A DNA stretch of 60,000 nucleotides, taken from NCBI RefSeq assembly GCF_964355755.1, contig NC_092670.1, forward strand, positions 12,153,201 to 12,213,200. Reading direction: 5' to 3'. The notes below the pieces were generated by a model. That model ran no database searches. It worked only from the letters and a program-made list of their open reading frames with translations, and had not been told where the DNA came from. Numbering within the stretch: the first letter of the stretch is position 1; each line of letters opens with the position of its first letter. The position numbers were made by a program, and so were the translations under genes. Below are positions 21,622 to 33,949 of the stretch, piece by piece. Source of the DNA: Antedon mediterranea (lineage: Eukaryota > Echinodermata > Crinoidea > Comatulida > Antedonidae).

Positions 21622-23468
21622 AGCTTTCCGCTATACCATAAAATGATATACAACTTTATCCAAAAATATACAAGCCCAGGTGATCGTGGCAGTCCTTGTA
21701 CAATTCTATATTTGAAGCAACCTTCACCGGCGACCTCTTTCCGAGTAGTTGGCCATTCACATTAGCGTAACACCCATACTCTTCCTAGTTTAAATTATTG
21801 GAGTGAAAACAAAAATCAATTCAGCAAACAATAATCGAAACCGTATGATTAATCTAACAATTATTTTTGAAATGTATAAACCATTTGTTGACCTACTAAA
21901 CGAGGTCGTGATATTTTTCATATTATATCATTGTTCGATTCGTTAAATAGTGTCTGGATTTATTATGGCAGTATTGGCGTACCAATGCCGACTCACAGGG
22001 AAGAGAGTTATGTAATCTCGGTATTCCCTATTTCCATAGTGCAAAAATTGAATTAAATAAATCAAATATAATAGTTTATAATCCCCACGTTATATTAAAT
22101 GTATATATTCTTCAAGCTTGATATAAATCAAGTAACTAATATCACATTCCTTTAATAAATGGTATCAAATGACATTTTACGATAATGTGATGGCACTAGT
22201 TACACTCCGTTATGCATGATTAATTAATAAAATGACGTAATGCATAAAAAGCATAACAAACGACGGAGAAAGATTGGTAGGCCTACTCTTGGTTAATTAC
22301 GGGTACTGGAGGCATTCCTATTGTTATGTTATTATTACAAGCCAGATGTGAAATAAAGTACAAATTAATTTAGCCGATTGTCGTTATTTTGTACTTGCCA
22401 TAAGCTTAATGAGAGACAACATAGTACTCTGACCGATCGATCATCAGTGAAACACAAACACTATACAACTGACCATCATAACTATTGTGCGGGGTTACAT
22501 GACACATATTCCCAAATACTAAGAGGTAATATGTACTAATGTAAGAATCAGTTTGGACCTATAGAATACCCACAATAATACAGTTTTTGCAAAGTTGCGA
22601 TTGCGTAATTAATATCAATTAACTTATTGTCATTGGATTGATAGCTTTATAATGTTAGTACTTTATTAGGTTTCAGGGATCTATAGGCTAAGGTCACTGA
22701 ATAAGAGTAATTTGCCAGGTGTCACTAATTGACTTTCTATTACTTTCTACCATCAGGTAAGGTCGGTGTATAAATGCTTGACATCGGTTTAACAAGTATT
22801 GTTTTCTTTAGACAAGGTAAGCTGAATACTTGCTCCTCCCACTTCACGCATGAATTATTTAAACCAACTTGTCTCTTGTTTAATTCGGAAATTATGAGAA
22901 CATTTGGATACGGTACTGAGAATCATAATGGTGTATTATGTAAAACTTATATCGGAAAATTCCTAAATACAGTGCCACATTGATTTTACGTCCATAACTT
23001 TTCATTAATTTTAAAAACAACTTCTATGATACAGCAGGTGCCAGTTGTCTAATTTAGCATTAGACCTACAGCTCCTTCTTATCATGTACACCCGGAATAA
23101 GCTTGATAATTACCAGTGCCCTCATACAAAACCATTATATCAAGCAAACAAACATCAAAGAGAAGGCCTACAAAAACTGACCGATGAAAACGCACACGCG
23201 TCTCCTCTAATAGTATCGTCAGTGTTCATGATGCATCGTGGTGAATTTATTGAACTTTTTTGATACGACAACAATATTCTTCAATTAATGTATTTGTTGT
23301 TGTTTATCAGAAGTTGCAAATCGATCAGAATTTGATGACGAACAAGAAGATTAGCTCCCTGATTAAATACAAAAGGCAGGTAATCGTGCGTCGGCACGTT
23401 TGATGTATACACTTTACACATGTTTTTATTTTCTCCAAACACATTCTGCGTATACCATACCTAGGAAC
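21622..23468. other. unique AT-rich DNA
   Basis: Short plus-strand frames at 22774-22983 and 23045-23263 show no domain. CTTGAT/ATCAAG near 22117-22132 is a weak hairpin. Nothing else is supported. Confidence 0.3.
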
Positions 23469-23595
23469 AAAGCTTGGTTGACGCATAACTCTAGTTGACG
23501 ACGCAACCTACAAAGCAACGCAAGTATTTGAGCAATCCTTGAAGCGGAACGGAGGTCATCCTGATTGGCCACATTTACATGCGTTCTGTAATGTT
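23469..23595. mobile_element. decayed family A MITE
   Basis: The left end AAAGCTTGGTTGACGCATAA, then TTGACGACGCAACC, GCAACGCAAGTATTTGAGCA and a later CTGATTGGCCACAT reflect the family order. The right terminus is not recognisable. Confidence 0.45.
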
Positions 23596-23776
23596 TTCAT
23601 TTGAACGCCATATTGAGTATGTACAATTAATGTTAACAGATGCGCATGCTAAAACTCTGCTTAAGTTATGACCTATGACGGCATTGTTACATTAAAGGTC
23701 CGGGATATTTGAACTGTCTAACTCCTCATCTATCATCGTTTGGCAAAGACAGCCTATATTACTGGGGTAATAATGC

Positions 23777-23857
23777 TTGTAAAGCGCCTTTGAGCATGAT
23801 TACTCATGAAAAGGGCGCTATATAAATGTGGTATTATTATTATTATTATTATTAGTA
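23777..23857 (+). mobile_element. retroposon 3' tail with (ATT)n
   Basis: GTAAAGCGCCTTTGAGCA is followed by AAAAGGGCGCTATATAAATG and a clean (ATT)n run at 23832-23854. A GCGC...GCGCTATATAAAT block with a trinucleotide tail is a common ending of SINE-like repeats in marine animals, as I recall it. An inverted relative lies at 26143-26195. Confidence 0.45.
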
Positions 23858-26142
23858 GTGTGATGCTCGAATGCATTACTTTGTCTTACACTAATAAGCC
23901 CACTACTTTAATACAATCAACAATAATGAGATTAACTACAACTTTGAACACTTTTGTTGAACAGAACCCGGAACAACCGTGTTCGGGCTTACTTCCAAAA
24001 TGATAATATGACAATTCTAATCAAACTGGTTAACACTGACGGAAGGCCTACGCGTGTATGCATTAAGGTTGATGATTCTTAAAAAGCAATTTGAATTTGA
24101 ATTATTGCTTATTTGGCGTGTCATACTTCAAGATATATCAACCATGTTGTTGTTGTTTATAACCGCAATTCACGACCCTCATCAATAGTGCCTTCAACAT
24201 TACATATTTATTTTAATAGAACGAATATTTCAAATTAGATGTCTTCTATTATTACTTAATCGATAATCCGGGATTACCGAATCATCAGCGAAATTGTCGT
24301 CGGCCATCATCACATTGTTGATTACTGCAGTGTTGTGATGTAAACACGCGCAATGGCGTATGAGGCTATGTTGGTGATGAAATGTTATAAATAAGAAACA
24401 TACCAGCTTAAGAAAATAAAACCCCTTAAAACGAAACCCCTACTTTTATTAAAAAAGCACCCATTTATTATTCGTGTATAGATAAAACGCGCTATTGGAA
24501 ACAACACACGTCTTTCTTTATTGATTTTAACATTTTTTTTTAACGAGATTAATATTGTATGAAAAATGAATATAAATTTTTATTTCATAGTTAGGTCTAC
24601 ATTGTCAACAGTGTCAACATTACACACTATAGGTCTTGTGCCAAACTTTATTGCTCAGCTGAGTCTGAATGGACCATACTCATAAAATATTGTTGACATA
24701 AAATAAACAATGAATGTGTGTGTGTGTGTGTGTGTTTACTACCAGTAACATAGAAGGCACGACGACAATAAATAACAATGACGATGATATTAAATAATAT
24801 TCTTGGTGTCTGTCTGAAAATTTGGATATATCTGTAAGGAGAGGCCAATGATAGAATAAATAACCGTGTTAGATGCGTGAAGCCTATTAACTTAGGTTGG
24901 ACCAAGGCAGTCTCATTACAAGATAGGAACTCGTATTTAACAGTCCTTTGATCTTATATCTGGCTGCGACAAATATCAACAGTACTGTACATGTACATAT
25001 TCTCTGCGCGGCGAGCGGTGTCTGGTAAGGGACGTGGAACTGATCGTGTTGCAGCCACAGATAAACTCCCGTTTTTAGATTGCCTTGGTTGGATCATGGA
25101 GGAAATTTTTTTTCATCCATGGTAGGATGGAAAACCTTACGGATGGCCATCATCTTTTTACGAAAGGCCTAACATACAAATTAGTGTTAATCGAAATAGA
25201 GTACCATCTAATGAAGGCTGGCACGTTTTATAGTATTCCCTGAACCATGTTTTAACAAGTTAGGCCTCTGTTTATCCTATCATCAATCAAGTGCACACAG
25301 AACGCTTTTATTCTTTTTTGGTCATTATTAGAATTTGAGTTTTTTTTGTGATACCGTGCTTTGCATCCAAGATTTATCTTTTCAACTAATGATCTTTGGC
25401 TTGTCAATATGCGGGCACTGTATACTTAAGAGCTATCGATAACCATGCTGACCAATGGTCTACATTGGACTGAATTATATAACAAAAACGTATCTTAGAA
25501 TTGAACAACCTTGGTGTTGATATTCACTCGTCTGTGAACCTACAAACTTCATTAAAACTTTTAAATGTATATTTATATACTGTAGGCGTACATAATATTG
25601 TTAAAACATTGTATTGTATTTGTTTTATTGCATTACAATATGCGCCTGATCGACTATAATATCGTATACTATTATGTATATATAAGATGAGAGTTAAAAC
25701 AAATAATAATGATCTTTGTGAGTGGCCGGAGGAAATGTTAAAAACCTCTGCACGTTCTGGCAATATTCCATGCAACTGACGAAAGTAAAAACCTTCCGGC
25801 CTGGAATACGAGTGTTTGCATCATCGCAACATATGCATTTGATTAAAATTATCTCAGAGGGCTGATTTGTTATGATTATGACCGAAAATGTTAGTCATAT
25901 TAACTCATTTCCCCGGAGTGACCACGTAAAAGTGTTAGAGGTCCCGGAAGAGTCTACATCATTTTAACAAAAAGACATCCGGGAATATACCGCGTTGCTA
26001 AGTAACAACTAACAACTATATTATATACTTGGTTTAATCATCTACGGTTTTCACGACCGGCGGTTGAAATTTTTTTTTCTGTTTCTTTAGGCCTATAGAT
26101 GACACACCAGTTAATAGCTTATTGTATTATTGTTTGGCCGGT
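23858..26142. other. unique DNA with a (TG)n microsatellite
   Basis: A (TG)n run lies at about 24715-24735. Poly-T/A runs occur near 24532-24541. Minus-strand frames at 24648-24905 and 25524-25775 show no domain and include the microsatellite or AT-rich low-complexity sequence. No gene is supported. Confidence 0.35.
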
Positions 26143-26195
26143 CACATTTATTATTATTATTTGTATAGGGCGCTTTTTGTCATCTTTACAGATTA
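26143..26195 (-). mobile_element. retroposon tail, opposite orientation
   Basis: TTATTATTATTATTTGTATA followed by GGGCGCTTTTTGTC and CTTTACA is the reverse of the arrangement at 23777-23857: trinucleotide tail, GCGC block, then a TGTAAAG-like sequence. Confidence 0.35.
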
Positions 26196-28184
26196 ATTAT
26201 TCTTATTATTATTTATGATTTCATAACGATACAATGTTTTTAAATAATGTTTTGTCTTCCCTTATTAAAGATGAACTCCATTTAATGTCATGTTCGTAAT
26301 TTTATTCAACCTGTTTGGTTGTTGTATTTGAACTACTGCCAATGCATACAATTAAGCAATGCTATCTGGGATAACGAAGATTAAAATACATATATGTGAC
26401 AAAATACATAGATAGCGGCTATTGTAGATTGAAGGTATGATAAACTATAATACTAATTTTTACATAATATGCCTACAACAGGCGTCACATGTATGATAAT
26501 GTAATATTGTACAAAATACCAGAATTTGCCGTTGACGATACTGGACAAATTAAGGCATATGTAGAGATACAGAACAGAGAATATATTGAACTAAAACCTG
26601 GTTTTTAGAATTGTTGTTAAAAAACGGGGGTTTTCTGGCACTAGAAATGGCACTTACCGTTTCAGGAAAAAAAAAACCTTTATTATGAATAACCGATAGT
26701 TTGCAAACATCGTTAGGCTACACAAATAAATCAGATTGATCTAGAATAACACAGTATTATAAATCATCAAGGGCTACTGCAATTAACAAGTAATTTAATA
26801 TCTGAACAAGTGGTTTAAAATAAACAAAAACACGTGAATCTTTCTAAGTTCAATTCAAGACTTTTCCTTCTATCTCATTAAGTGGGTAACAAGTTAAAGC
26901 AAAAATCGAACGAACCCCATGGGAGTAATAATGTTCGATGTTTGTCCTTTTCATGAACCCATTATCTGAGACCAACGACAATCCCAGTCCACCTTCTAGC
27001 CTACACAATAGCACATTTTCTTAGGCCAAAATTATACTATAGGATTTACAGAACTTACATATTACGACATAAATTCATTATTCAAATGGAACCCATTTAA
27101 CAGATTTCATGATGAACGACATAGGCCTAAGGTAAGTAACCGACGACCAGACAGCGAATGTTATTAAAAGGGTTTGATTGTAAAATATGGAAAATTGCCA
27201 ATTTCATTAATAGAAAGGACCTTCAACAAAGACTTATTTCATTCCAAATGAAATACCAGATCAGACCAACATTCCTAAATGGTACCGTAGTCCATAATAC
27301 ACTCTTTATGATATCGTTTCTTCTTCTTTTCTTTAAGTATTATCATTTTAAAATAAATATTTATTTTGTTCAGAAAAATAATAGTACTGCCTATTACTAT
27401 TACTATTAATCTAGATTTGTTATTATTATGATGGACATAACACTCTTTCAATATTATAACCGTTTTACTTATTAATATTATTATTATTGCTATGTTTATG
27501 TTATTGGCCTTTGAACTTTATATTTCTTCCGGAAGTTTTTAAAATCCGGTACAGACATTCAATAGAATAATAGAATCAAGATACATTATCTATAGGCCTA
27601 GTATACAAAGTATTATAATTATATACAAATATTAAAGAGGTCATTCAACTCATGGCCACAAAATGTGCATTTTACGACTTGGATTTAAAGTTAATTGTTC
27701 ATGAAAACAGTTGATTTCCTAGGCATAGTCACCATGGAGCCACATCGCCATCGCCCACTTCACAACTTTCAACAACAAGAAGGAAAGGTATTGATTTCTC
27801 GGAATCTGAACATGATTGGAAAGCAGGTAGAAAATCTACATAACTGTATTTTTATATAACTTTAATCGGTTCGAAGCGGACTATACTGTAGAGAGGCCTA
27901 CCGAGTATAGTAGGGCTACAGTATTTCTAGAAAAATTCATCTACTGTATTTCACTTTTGTTTAATTAAGTCAACGAACAGCGATAATTAACATTTTATGG
28001 ATGATAAAAAGTACAAAGAGAAAAACAATAACTTGCATAGGTTGGACGTTATAAATCACAAAGTGAAACAAATTCAAACAACGGATTGACTTGGTTCAAG
28101 GTTACTTTATGTGTGTCTCTTTTCTAAAAATAGAATAAGAATATCTGAAAATTGTTTAATTTGATTTTAAAATGTGATGTCCAA
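26196..28184. other. AT-rich DNA without recognisable genes
   Basis: Several TAGGCCTA octamers (27122, 27593) and an imperfect inverted repeat around 27880-27925 (CTATACTGTAG...CTACAGTA). The plus-strand frame at 27158-27409 is AT-driven and ends in a TAT/ACT microsatellite. Confidence 0.3.
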
Positions 28185-28225
28185 TAAAGTTTGGTCCCAA
28201 CAGAACGCAACGACGTATACACACC
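28185..28225 (+). mobile_element. family A MITE, left-end fragment
   Basis: TAAAGTTTGGTCCCAACAGA then ACGCAACGACGTA matches the first ~35 bases of family A with a few changes. No partner end is seen downstream. Confidence 0.4.
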
Positions 28226-29531
28226 AAATAATGCGTGGAATATATCAATGCACAAGCGAATAAACAGGAAAATAAACCTAGGCCTACTTTTAACAGAACG
28301 ATTGCTGATAGGCCTATCTGATAACGAAAAAAAAAATGAATTCAGCTGGGCCCGTATTATCTATTGGTATCTCAAACTTATTTAAAAATGCAATATACAT
28401 TATGAATATGAAGCTTGGCCAATGTTGCTAAAAAGTTCTCTAACTAACCATGTCGACAAAAAGTAGAATTTGGTGTGAAGTCTTTTTTTTCACTTTTATT
28501 TTTTAGGCCTACATGAAACGCTATAGCTGTCTTCTGTGGCTCACCACTTTCCAATCTGCCCACTTCTAAAAAACTACATAAAAGGTTCTATTGACTGCTT
28601 CATAATAGATATTTCCTTTTCTAATTTTATACGTGACCCAAGATGACCGGATTCCAATGTAGGAAATGGTAGTGCGGTTATTATCTACCCACAGCGGTAA
28701 CTAATGTCCTTGTGTTATATCCTTCATATACTATTTTTAGAAAATAAAAAAGCAACAGAAAATAAGGATGTCACCGAGTTACTAGCTTTCCTATTTTAAG
28801 CTATGTTTAGGCCTACATGCACTTTTCTCGCTCAATCGGAGTTACAGTTACGTGTTCAACCGTATAATACAGTAGCGTTATTTCAAATTGCCTTGATCGA
28901 ATGTATATACAAGCTGTAAGTTATTAAAAATTCGAGGTACATCGGAGTCTTATTGGAGTTAACTACGCGACAGGAAGAGAGTTTAAAATAACACAATAAA
29001 GTCCGATGTTACCGTACTCTGATGCGATTTGGATTAGACTATGTTTATGCACGCTTACAGTTACTCTAGTGCGTGTGCGCGTGTGAACAGCTATATTTAC
29101 ATTTTTGTCTTCTCATAATCAAAAAAGTTTAAAAAAAAGAAAATAAACAAATTAGCGCAGTGTCCTGTTTTCTAATAAATTGTCACAAAAAGAAAATCGA
29201 TAAATTGGTGACGTTATAAAGCGGATTGAAATCTCGAGTAAAGGTGTCTTCAATATGGGCGGAACCATTCAAAATCACGCCCTCTGTTGATATTAAATTA
29301 AGTGAGCGCTTATTATTGTTATCTTTCAGTCTATTGCTTTGGCGCCTTCACTTTTCTTTAAATTGATTTTTAATTAAATTATGTTTGAAGAACTAATTGT
29401 TTATTTTAAAATTACGAAACAAAATATTTACTGTGCCATTAAACCGATTTAATAGTACTTCAACTAGACTCTGAAGGAAGTAGAACAAATTTAAATCGGT
29501 ATCTAAAAGTTATATAAAAGTACTAAGGGAT
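28226..29531. other. unique DNA, nothing recognised
   Basis: AT-rich sequence with several TAGGCCTA octamers (28279, 28309, 28504, 28808). No frame, RNA or repeat array. Confidence 0.3.
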
Positions 29532-29776
29532 CATGTCAAATTAGTCTACTGCAGTTACTGCAGCATCTACATGTTGTTTACTTTTTAACTTGTTTATGCA
29601 TTTATTTAACAATGTGTATAACTTGCAGTGATTGCGTCATAAACTTCATTGAAATAAACTTATAAAAAAACATTAAAAAAAATATATAAAAAATATAATA
29701 AACCACACGATACGTTATTGCAGTAAAACAAAATAATAGTTACTGCAGTAAATGCAGTAGAATAATTTCAGACACG
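29532..29776. mobile_element. CTGCAG MITE, copy 2
   Basis: It begins CATGTCAAATTAGTCTACTG then CAGTTACTGCAGC and ends AATAGTTACTGCAGTAAATG, CAGTAGAATAATTTCAGACA. This is the same arrangement as 5307-5561, with a similar length. The right terminus is eroded (CAGACACG in place of TTGACATG). Confidence 0.65.
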
Positions 29777-30273
29777 GTCTCTTATCTGACTTTTATATTT
29801 CCTCAAAAAAGATAATTGGCATTCCTTAAAAAATGCTTTATTGTAATGATATTCTGGGGAAATTTACTCTTTTTTTAGCAATTGTTAAAAGTTACAAAGG
29901 TGCATTGTGCTTTTTACTAGGAGTTGTTATTTGCTGATCATGATTCACCTATTGTACAAAAATATTTCAGATAAACCTCGAAAAGTTGAATGCAATAGAA
30001 TTGGATAAAACCACTTTACAGCCAAGGCTGTGTTTTGTTCATAATTGGAAGAGCGATAACACGTAAACGCTAGTTAAATAGGGATCGCAAATTACCGGTA
30101 GGCCTAATGATGATGATTAATTTTGGGAGCCGTTTCCATTGCATGATGGTTGTACAATTGTGCAGACAAATATAAACATCAAGAACGTTTGAACAATTAA
30201 ATGTGCTTTAGTTGAATTTGTGACTGATGAAGTGTTGCCTAATGTGCTCCAGTTTTATTATAGAAATTCTTCT
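29777..30273. other. unique DNA, nothing recognised
   Basis: No frame or repeat beyond one TAGGCCTA at 30099. Confidence 0.3.
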
Positions 30274-30433
30274 TTAAAGCTTGGTTCCCACTAGGACGCA
30301 AGGCAAGGAATTACAGATACGCAACGCAAGCAACAGTTCGAATAATTCATCGCGCTTGTAATAGGTCAAATCATGTACGTTTTACGTTGCGCTTACGTTC
30401 TTGCGTTGTGTCCTAGCTAGAACCAAGCTTTAA
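30274..30433. mobile_element. family A MITE
   Basis: The left end TTAAAGCTTGGTTCCCACTA and the right end CTAGAACCAAGCTTTAA are nearly exact inverses. Inner blocks ACGCAACGCAAGCAACAGTT and GCGCTTACGTTCTTGCGTTG match. The termini allow either a TA or a TTAA target duplication (TTTAAAGC...GCTTTAAC). Confidence 0.8.
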
Positions 30434-31056
30434 CTCACTTATTAATAATAGGCCTACGGTATTTTAATTTATTGCTTTTATCGTATTTTAATAGTGTAAT
30501 TTAAATATTTTTACTTTTAAGTATTTTAATGTTGTTTTGCCAAGTAATTTTCGAAAATGTTGCACATTATTGCAACATTGATGAATAACATTAACTAGCT
30601 GTGCAAATTCTAAAAGTGAGAAGACGGTATACTGACTGGGCTAAGTTAAAACAGACATATACATTCTGGATAATAATTAATTGGGATATTGATGTCTCTT
30701 TTTTAAAATGAATTTGAAACGTTTGCACGTGGTTATTACACACGTCGTCTCGTTAATAAAAATAATACATACTAGGCCTAAATTAAATTCCAAATTACAT
30801 TATAACGTCAATGTTTTTTGGCAATATAGGCCAATGTGTGAATAACTGATTTGTATTATAACAGATAAATCACTTCTTATCAAACATTAAATGTGCTATA
30901 AGAGACGTATGTAATAACGTTTAGTAGTGTGGATTTGTACCGTTTAATATCCGAATTACAAATTAAGTCTAATCACCACACGTAAATTCAAATCCACAGT
31001 AATGGGCCTATCATTTATCGAGTGGATGTAATTAGTTAATTCTTTAAATTCTCAAC
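30434..31056. other. unique DNA, nothing recognised
   Basis: AT-rich, with TAGGCCTA octamers at 30449 and 30773. No supported feature. Confidence 0.3.
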
Positions 31057-31094
31057 AATAAACCAGGGAGATGTTTACATCTCCCTGAATAAAC
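31057..31094. mobile_element. micro-hairpin insertion, CAGGGAG type, with 7-bp target duplication
   Basis: AATAAAC at 31057-31063 is repeated exactly at 31088-31094. The 24 bases between are a perfect hairpin: CAGGGAGATGT, loop TT, ACATCTCCCTG. The ends match the insertion at 18230-18249 while the loop side differs, so the two share termini rather than being identical copies. Confidence 0.65.
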
Positions 31095-31199
31095 TATGAT
31101 TAGTTGTTTGCCAACAAGAAAAAAATGAGGACTAAAACAAATGAGAATGGTGCAAATTTACGACTATCAAAATAATTATTTATTTACGTTACTAGTATT

Positions 31200-31745
31200 A
31201 AAGCATGACTATTAAAATAACTAATTAATGCATATTCATGATATTAAATAAATTAGTTAATGAATATTTATGATATTAAATTAATTTGCTAATGCATATT
31301 CATGATATTAAATAAATTAGTTAATGAATATTTATGATATTAAATTAATTTGCTAAAATGTATTAATCATGATATCAATTTAATAAATTAGGCTAATGCA
31401 TATTCATAATATTACAGTAATTTAATGAATAAATGCATATTCATATTAATTTAATGAATGAATGCATATTCAAGATATTAATTTAATGAATTAATGCATT
31501 AATCATAAAATTATTAATTAATGCATATTCATTATGTAAATTTAATTAATTTGGCCCCTAATGAATATTCATATTATTTAAATTAATTCATTTATATTCA
31601 TGATATCAAATGTAATCAATTAATGCATATTCATAATTTAATTAATTAATGTATATTCATGAAATTAATTAAATTAAATACATATTCACATTATATTAAA
31701 GTAATTTAATTAGGCCTAGTTAATATATTCATAAATATATCAAAT
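31200..31745. repeat. AT-rich 32/64-bp tandem array
   Basis: TAATGCATATTCATGATATT and TAATGAATATTTATGATATT alternate, separated by AAATTAATTTGC or AAATAAATTAGT, giving ~32-bp units and a 64-bp higher-order period at the start. Units become shorter and more diverged downstream. G+C is under ~15% by eye. Confidence 0.8.
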
Positions 31746-33906
31746 TATTCAATAGTTTCCATGAATAAACTAAATAATCAAACTCCTCCCACAATTGCAC
31801 CACCTGGAGTAACCAGGTTTTTCTCCATTTCTTTCATTGTTTAAACCTCCGCTTCGCTGATACACAAATTATTGTCTTTCAATGCACGCGGTTATATAAA
31901 TTGTTTTACGATCTTTTTGTTCGAAATTCTAGTTCCATAATCCTAGCCGTCACAGATGCTGATATTAGATACCGACCGTATTTGTTATGTAAATTAAATT
32001 CGAGCTTTTAATATTGATGTCCAAAATAATGATATGAAGAAACGAAGTTAAGCACTAAAAAAAATGCAATTTATAAAAATTAATATTCTGCACAAAAATG
32101 GAGGTACGTTTCTGTAATAACGCAAATTACGAGCAAATTACAGTGTTTCTTTGGATCATAACATTTATTTGGTAAGGAAACAAACTGTTAAGCTACATGT
32201 CTACTTGCTGAATCGCCATGATCCGTAAACCAAATAACAATTAATATTTTAAATAGCCGTGTATCTACAAATAGCCGAATGACGGCAAATGTAATCATTT
32301 ATTCTGAAATATTTTGACAGAAAGGAAGAAATGAGATCGTTGACAAAATCCGACCGTAATCCTAGATAAACGGTTACAGCATTAATTGGATTTGTGAAAG
32401 ATTCTCTCATGGGATACAATAGAGTAAAAGGAATGAACTGTATCCAAGGACATAACGCCTAACATTCCATATCATGCACTCGATCCACAAGCGGTATCAT
32501 GTCTAGTGACAATTAACACAATGCAGTATCATGTCTTCTGACATCAACCTGTATCACATGGGATATTGTTATAGGCACGAAAAGTGGAATTGTAATATAG
32601 ATCTTATACATTAATTTGCAGATTCTAAGTACGGTATCGCCTACAGCAACGTTTAACACTCTGCAGTATTACGTCTACTGCGGGCACCAGGACCATACCA
32701 TAACATATTAACTGTAACTTAACCATCTCACTATACATAGTATCTGGCATATGGTGTGGCTAGATAGGGCCTACAATTAGTAAATTTTATTTGCTATAAA
32801 TGGTACTGCTCAAGAAATCAAATTCATGGGATCCAATGGGAATAACGTGTATGAACTAGAGTTTCACCAGACCATGTGTTTCAGAGATAACTGGTGAATT
32901 CTGAACTGGGTGTCTTCAAATGACGGGATGCATCTTATTTTCATGACATACTACCTCATGACTTCTAAACTGATCTTCTTAGGCCCATTCATACTTTAGT
33001 TTTTTACCCGGGTAAGTTGGTTTTATGTACTGTACAAAGTTACCGCAGCGTGTACGCTACAAAAGTTACTTACAATCGCTTACAAAATCTATTCTTACGT
33101 TTCGTTTTATTAACATTCGCCCCAGGATTAGGAAATACGCCTACTAGTATTTATTTGCGAGGTTAATCAATGTCCTACAAAATGTAGCATGTTCTCTTTA
33201 ATATTTCATCAATATACAATAGGAATGTGTTGACCTAAAAAGTACAGACACATTATTATTACCGTAATGTCTTTAATTAAATACTTATTAGCAATGGTAC
33301 ACAGACTAATGTTTATTGTGTAAACTATTCATTTATTTTTCCATCTGTGGGAAACCCAAGGACTCCAATTGTAGTAATATTTTCTGTTGGTATTGGTATT
33401 TGCTTCGGATTAAAGTCTAAAAACGATTTCACCAACATGCAACGACAACACGATTCCGCTAGGTTTAATATCTGTTCTATTTATAGATATCAAGTACAGT
33501 TTATGATCTGAATCAATTACTCAATGGAAATGTAAATGAATTATGAGATGCGTTTATATTTGTATTGTTTATAAATTGTAATGTAATACTTGCAGCCTAT
33601 ATATCGTAAATTTTACAGGTAGGAGGATTGTAAGTGTGGTAGGTCATAAATATATATTCTATGCAACACGTGCCCGTCATTTCAGAGCAGTATAGTATTA
33701 CACATATTAAATTATCGATTATAGTTTGCCTAAAAACTCATACATTATGGTTATAATTACTTTTTATCACCGCACAAAGTAGTGCACAGCCGACAAAATG
33801 TTGTTGTGATCAAAATGCTCAAAGGTTCAATTTGTCTACACTGGGCCTAGCTAGAGTATTGGTTAAATAAACAATGCAAAATTAAAATATATGGTATAAA
33901 ATACTG
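31746..33906. other. unique DNA, no gene
   Basis: No frame reaches 60 codons. A TTACCCGGGTAA palindrome lies at 33004-33015, resembling the window start. GGTATCATGTCTAGTGACA- and AGTATCATGTCTTCTGACA-like phrases near 32493-32545 hint at a decayed short repeat. Confidence 0.3.
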
Positions 33907-33949
33907 CTTCATCCATGGACCTATAAATTAGTTAGGTCCATGCTTAATC
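33907..33949. mobile_element. micro-hairpin insertion, CATGGA type, with near-exact 7-bp duplication
   Basis: CTTCATC (33907-33913) and CTTAATC (33943-33949) differ at one base and flank 29 bases: CATGGACCTA, a 9-base AT loop and TAGGTCCATG. The CATGGA terminus is shared with the insertion at 20519-20556. The single mismatch is consistent with an older insertion but also weakens the call. Confidence 0.45.
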
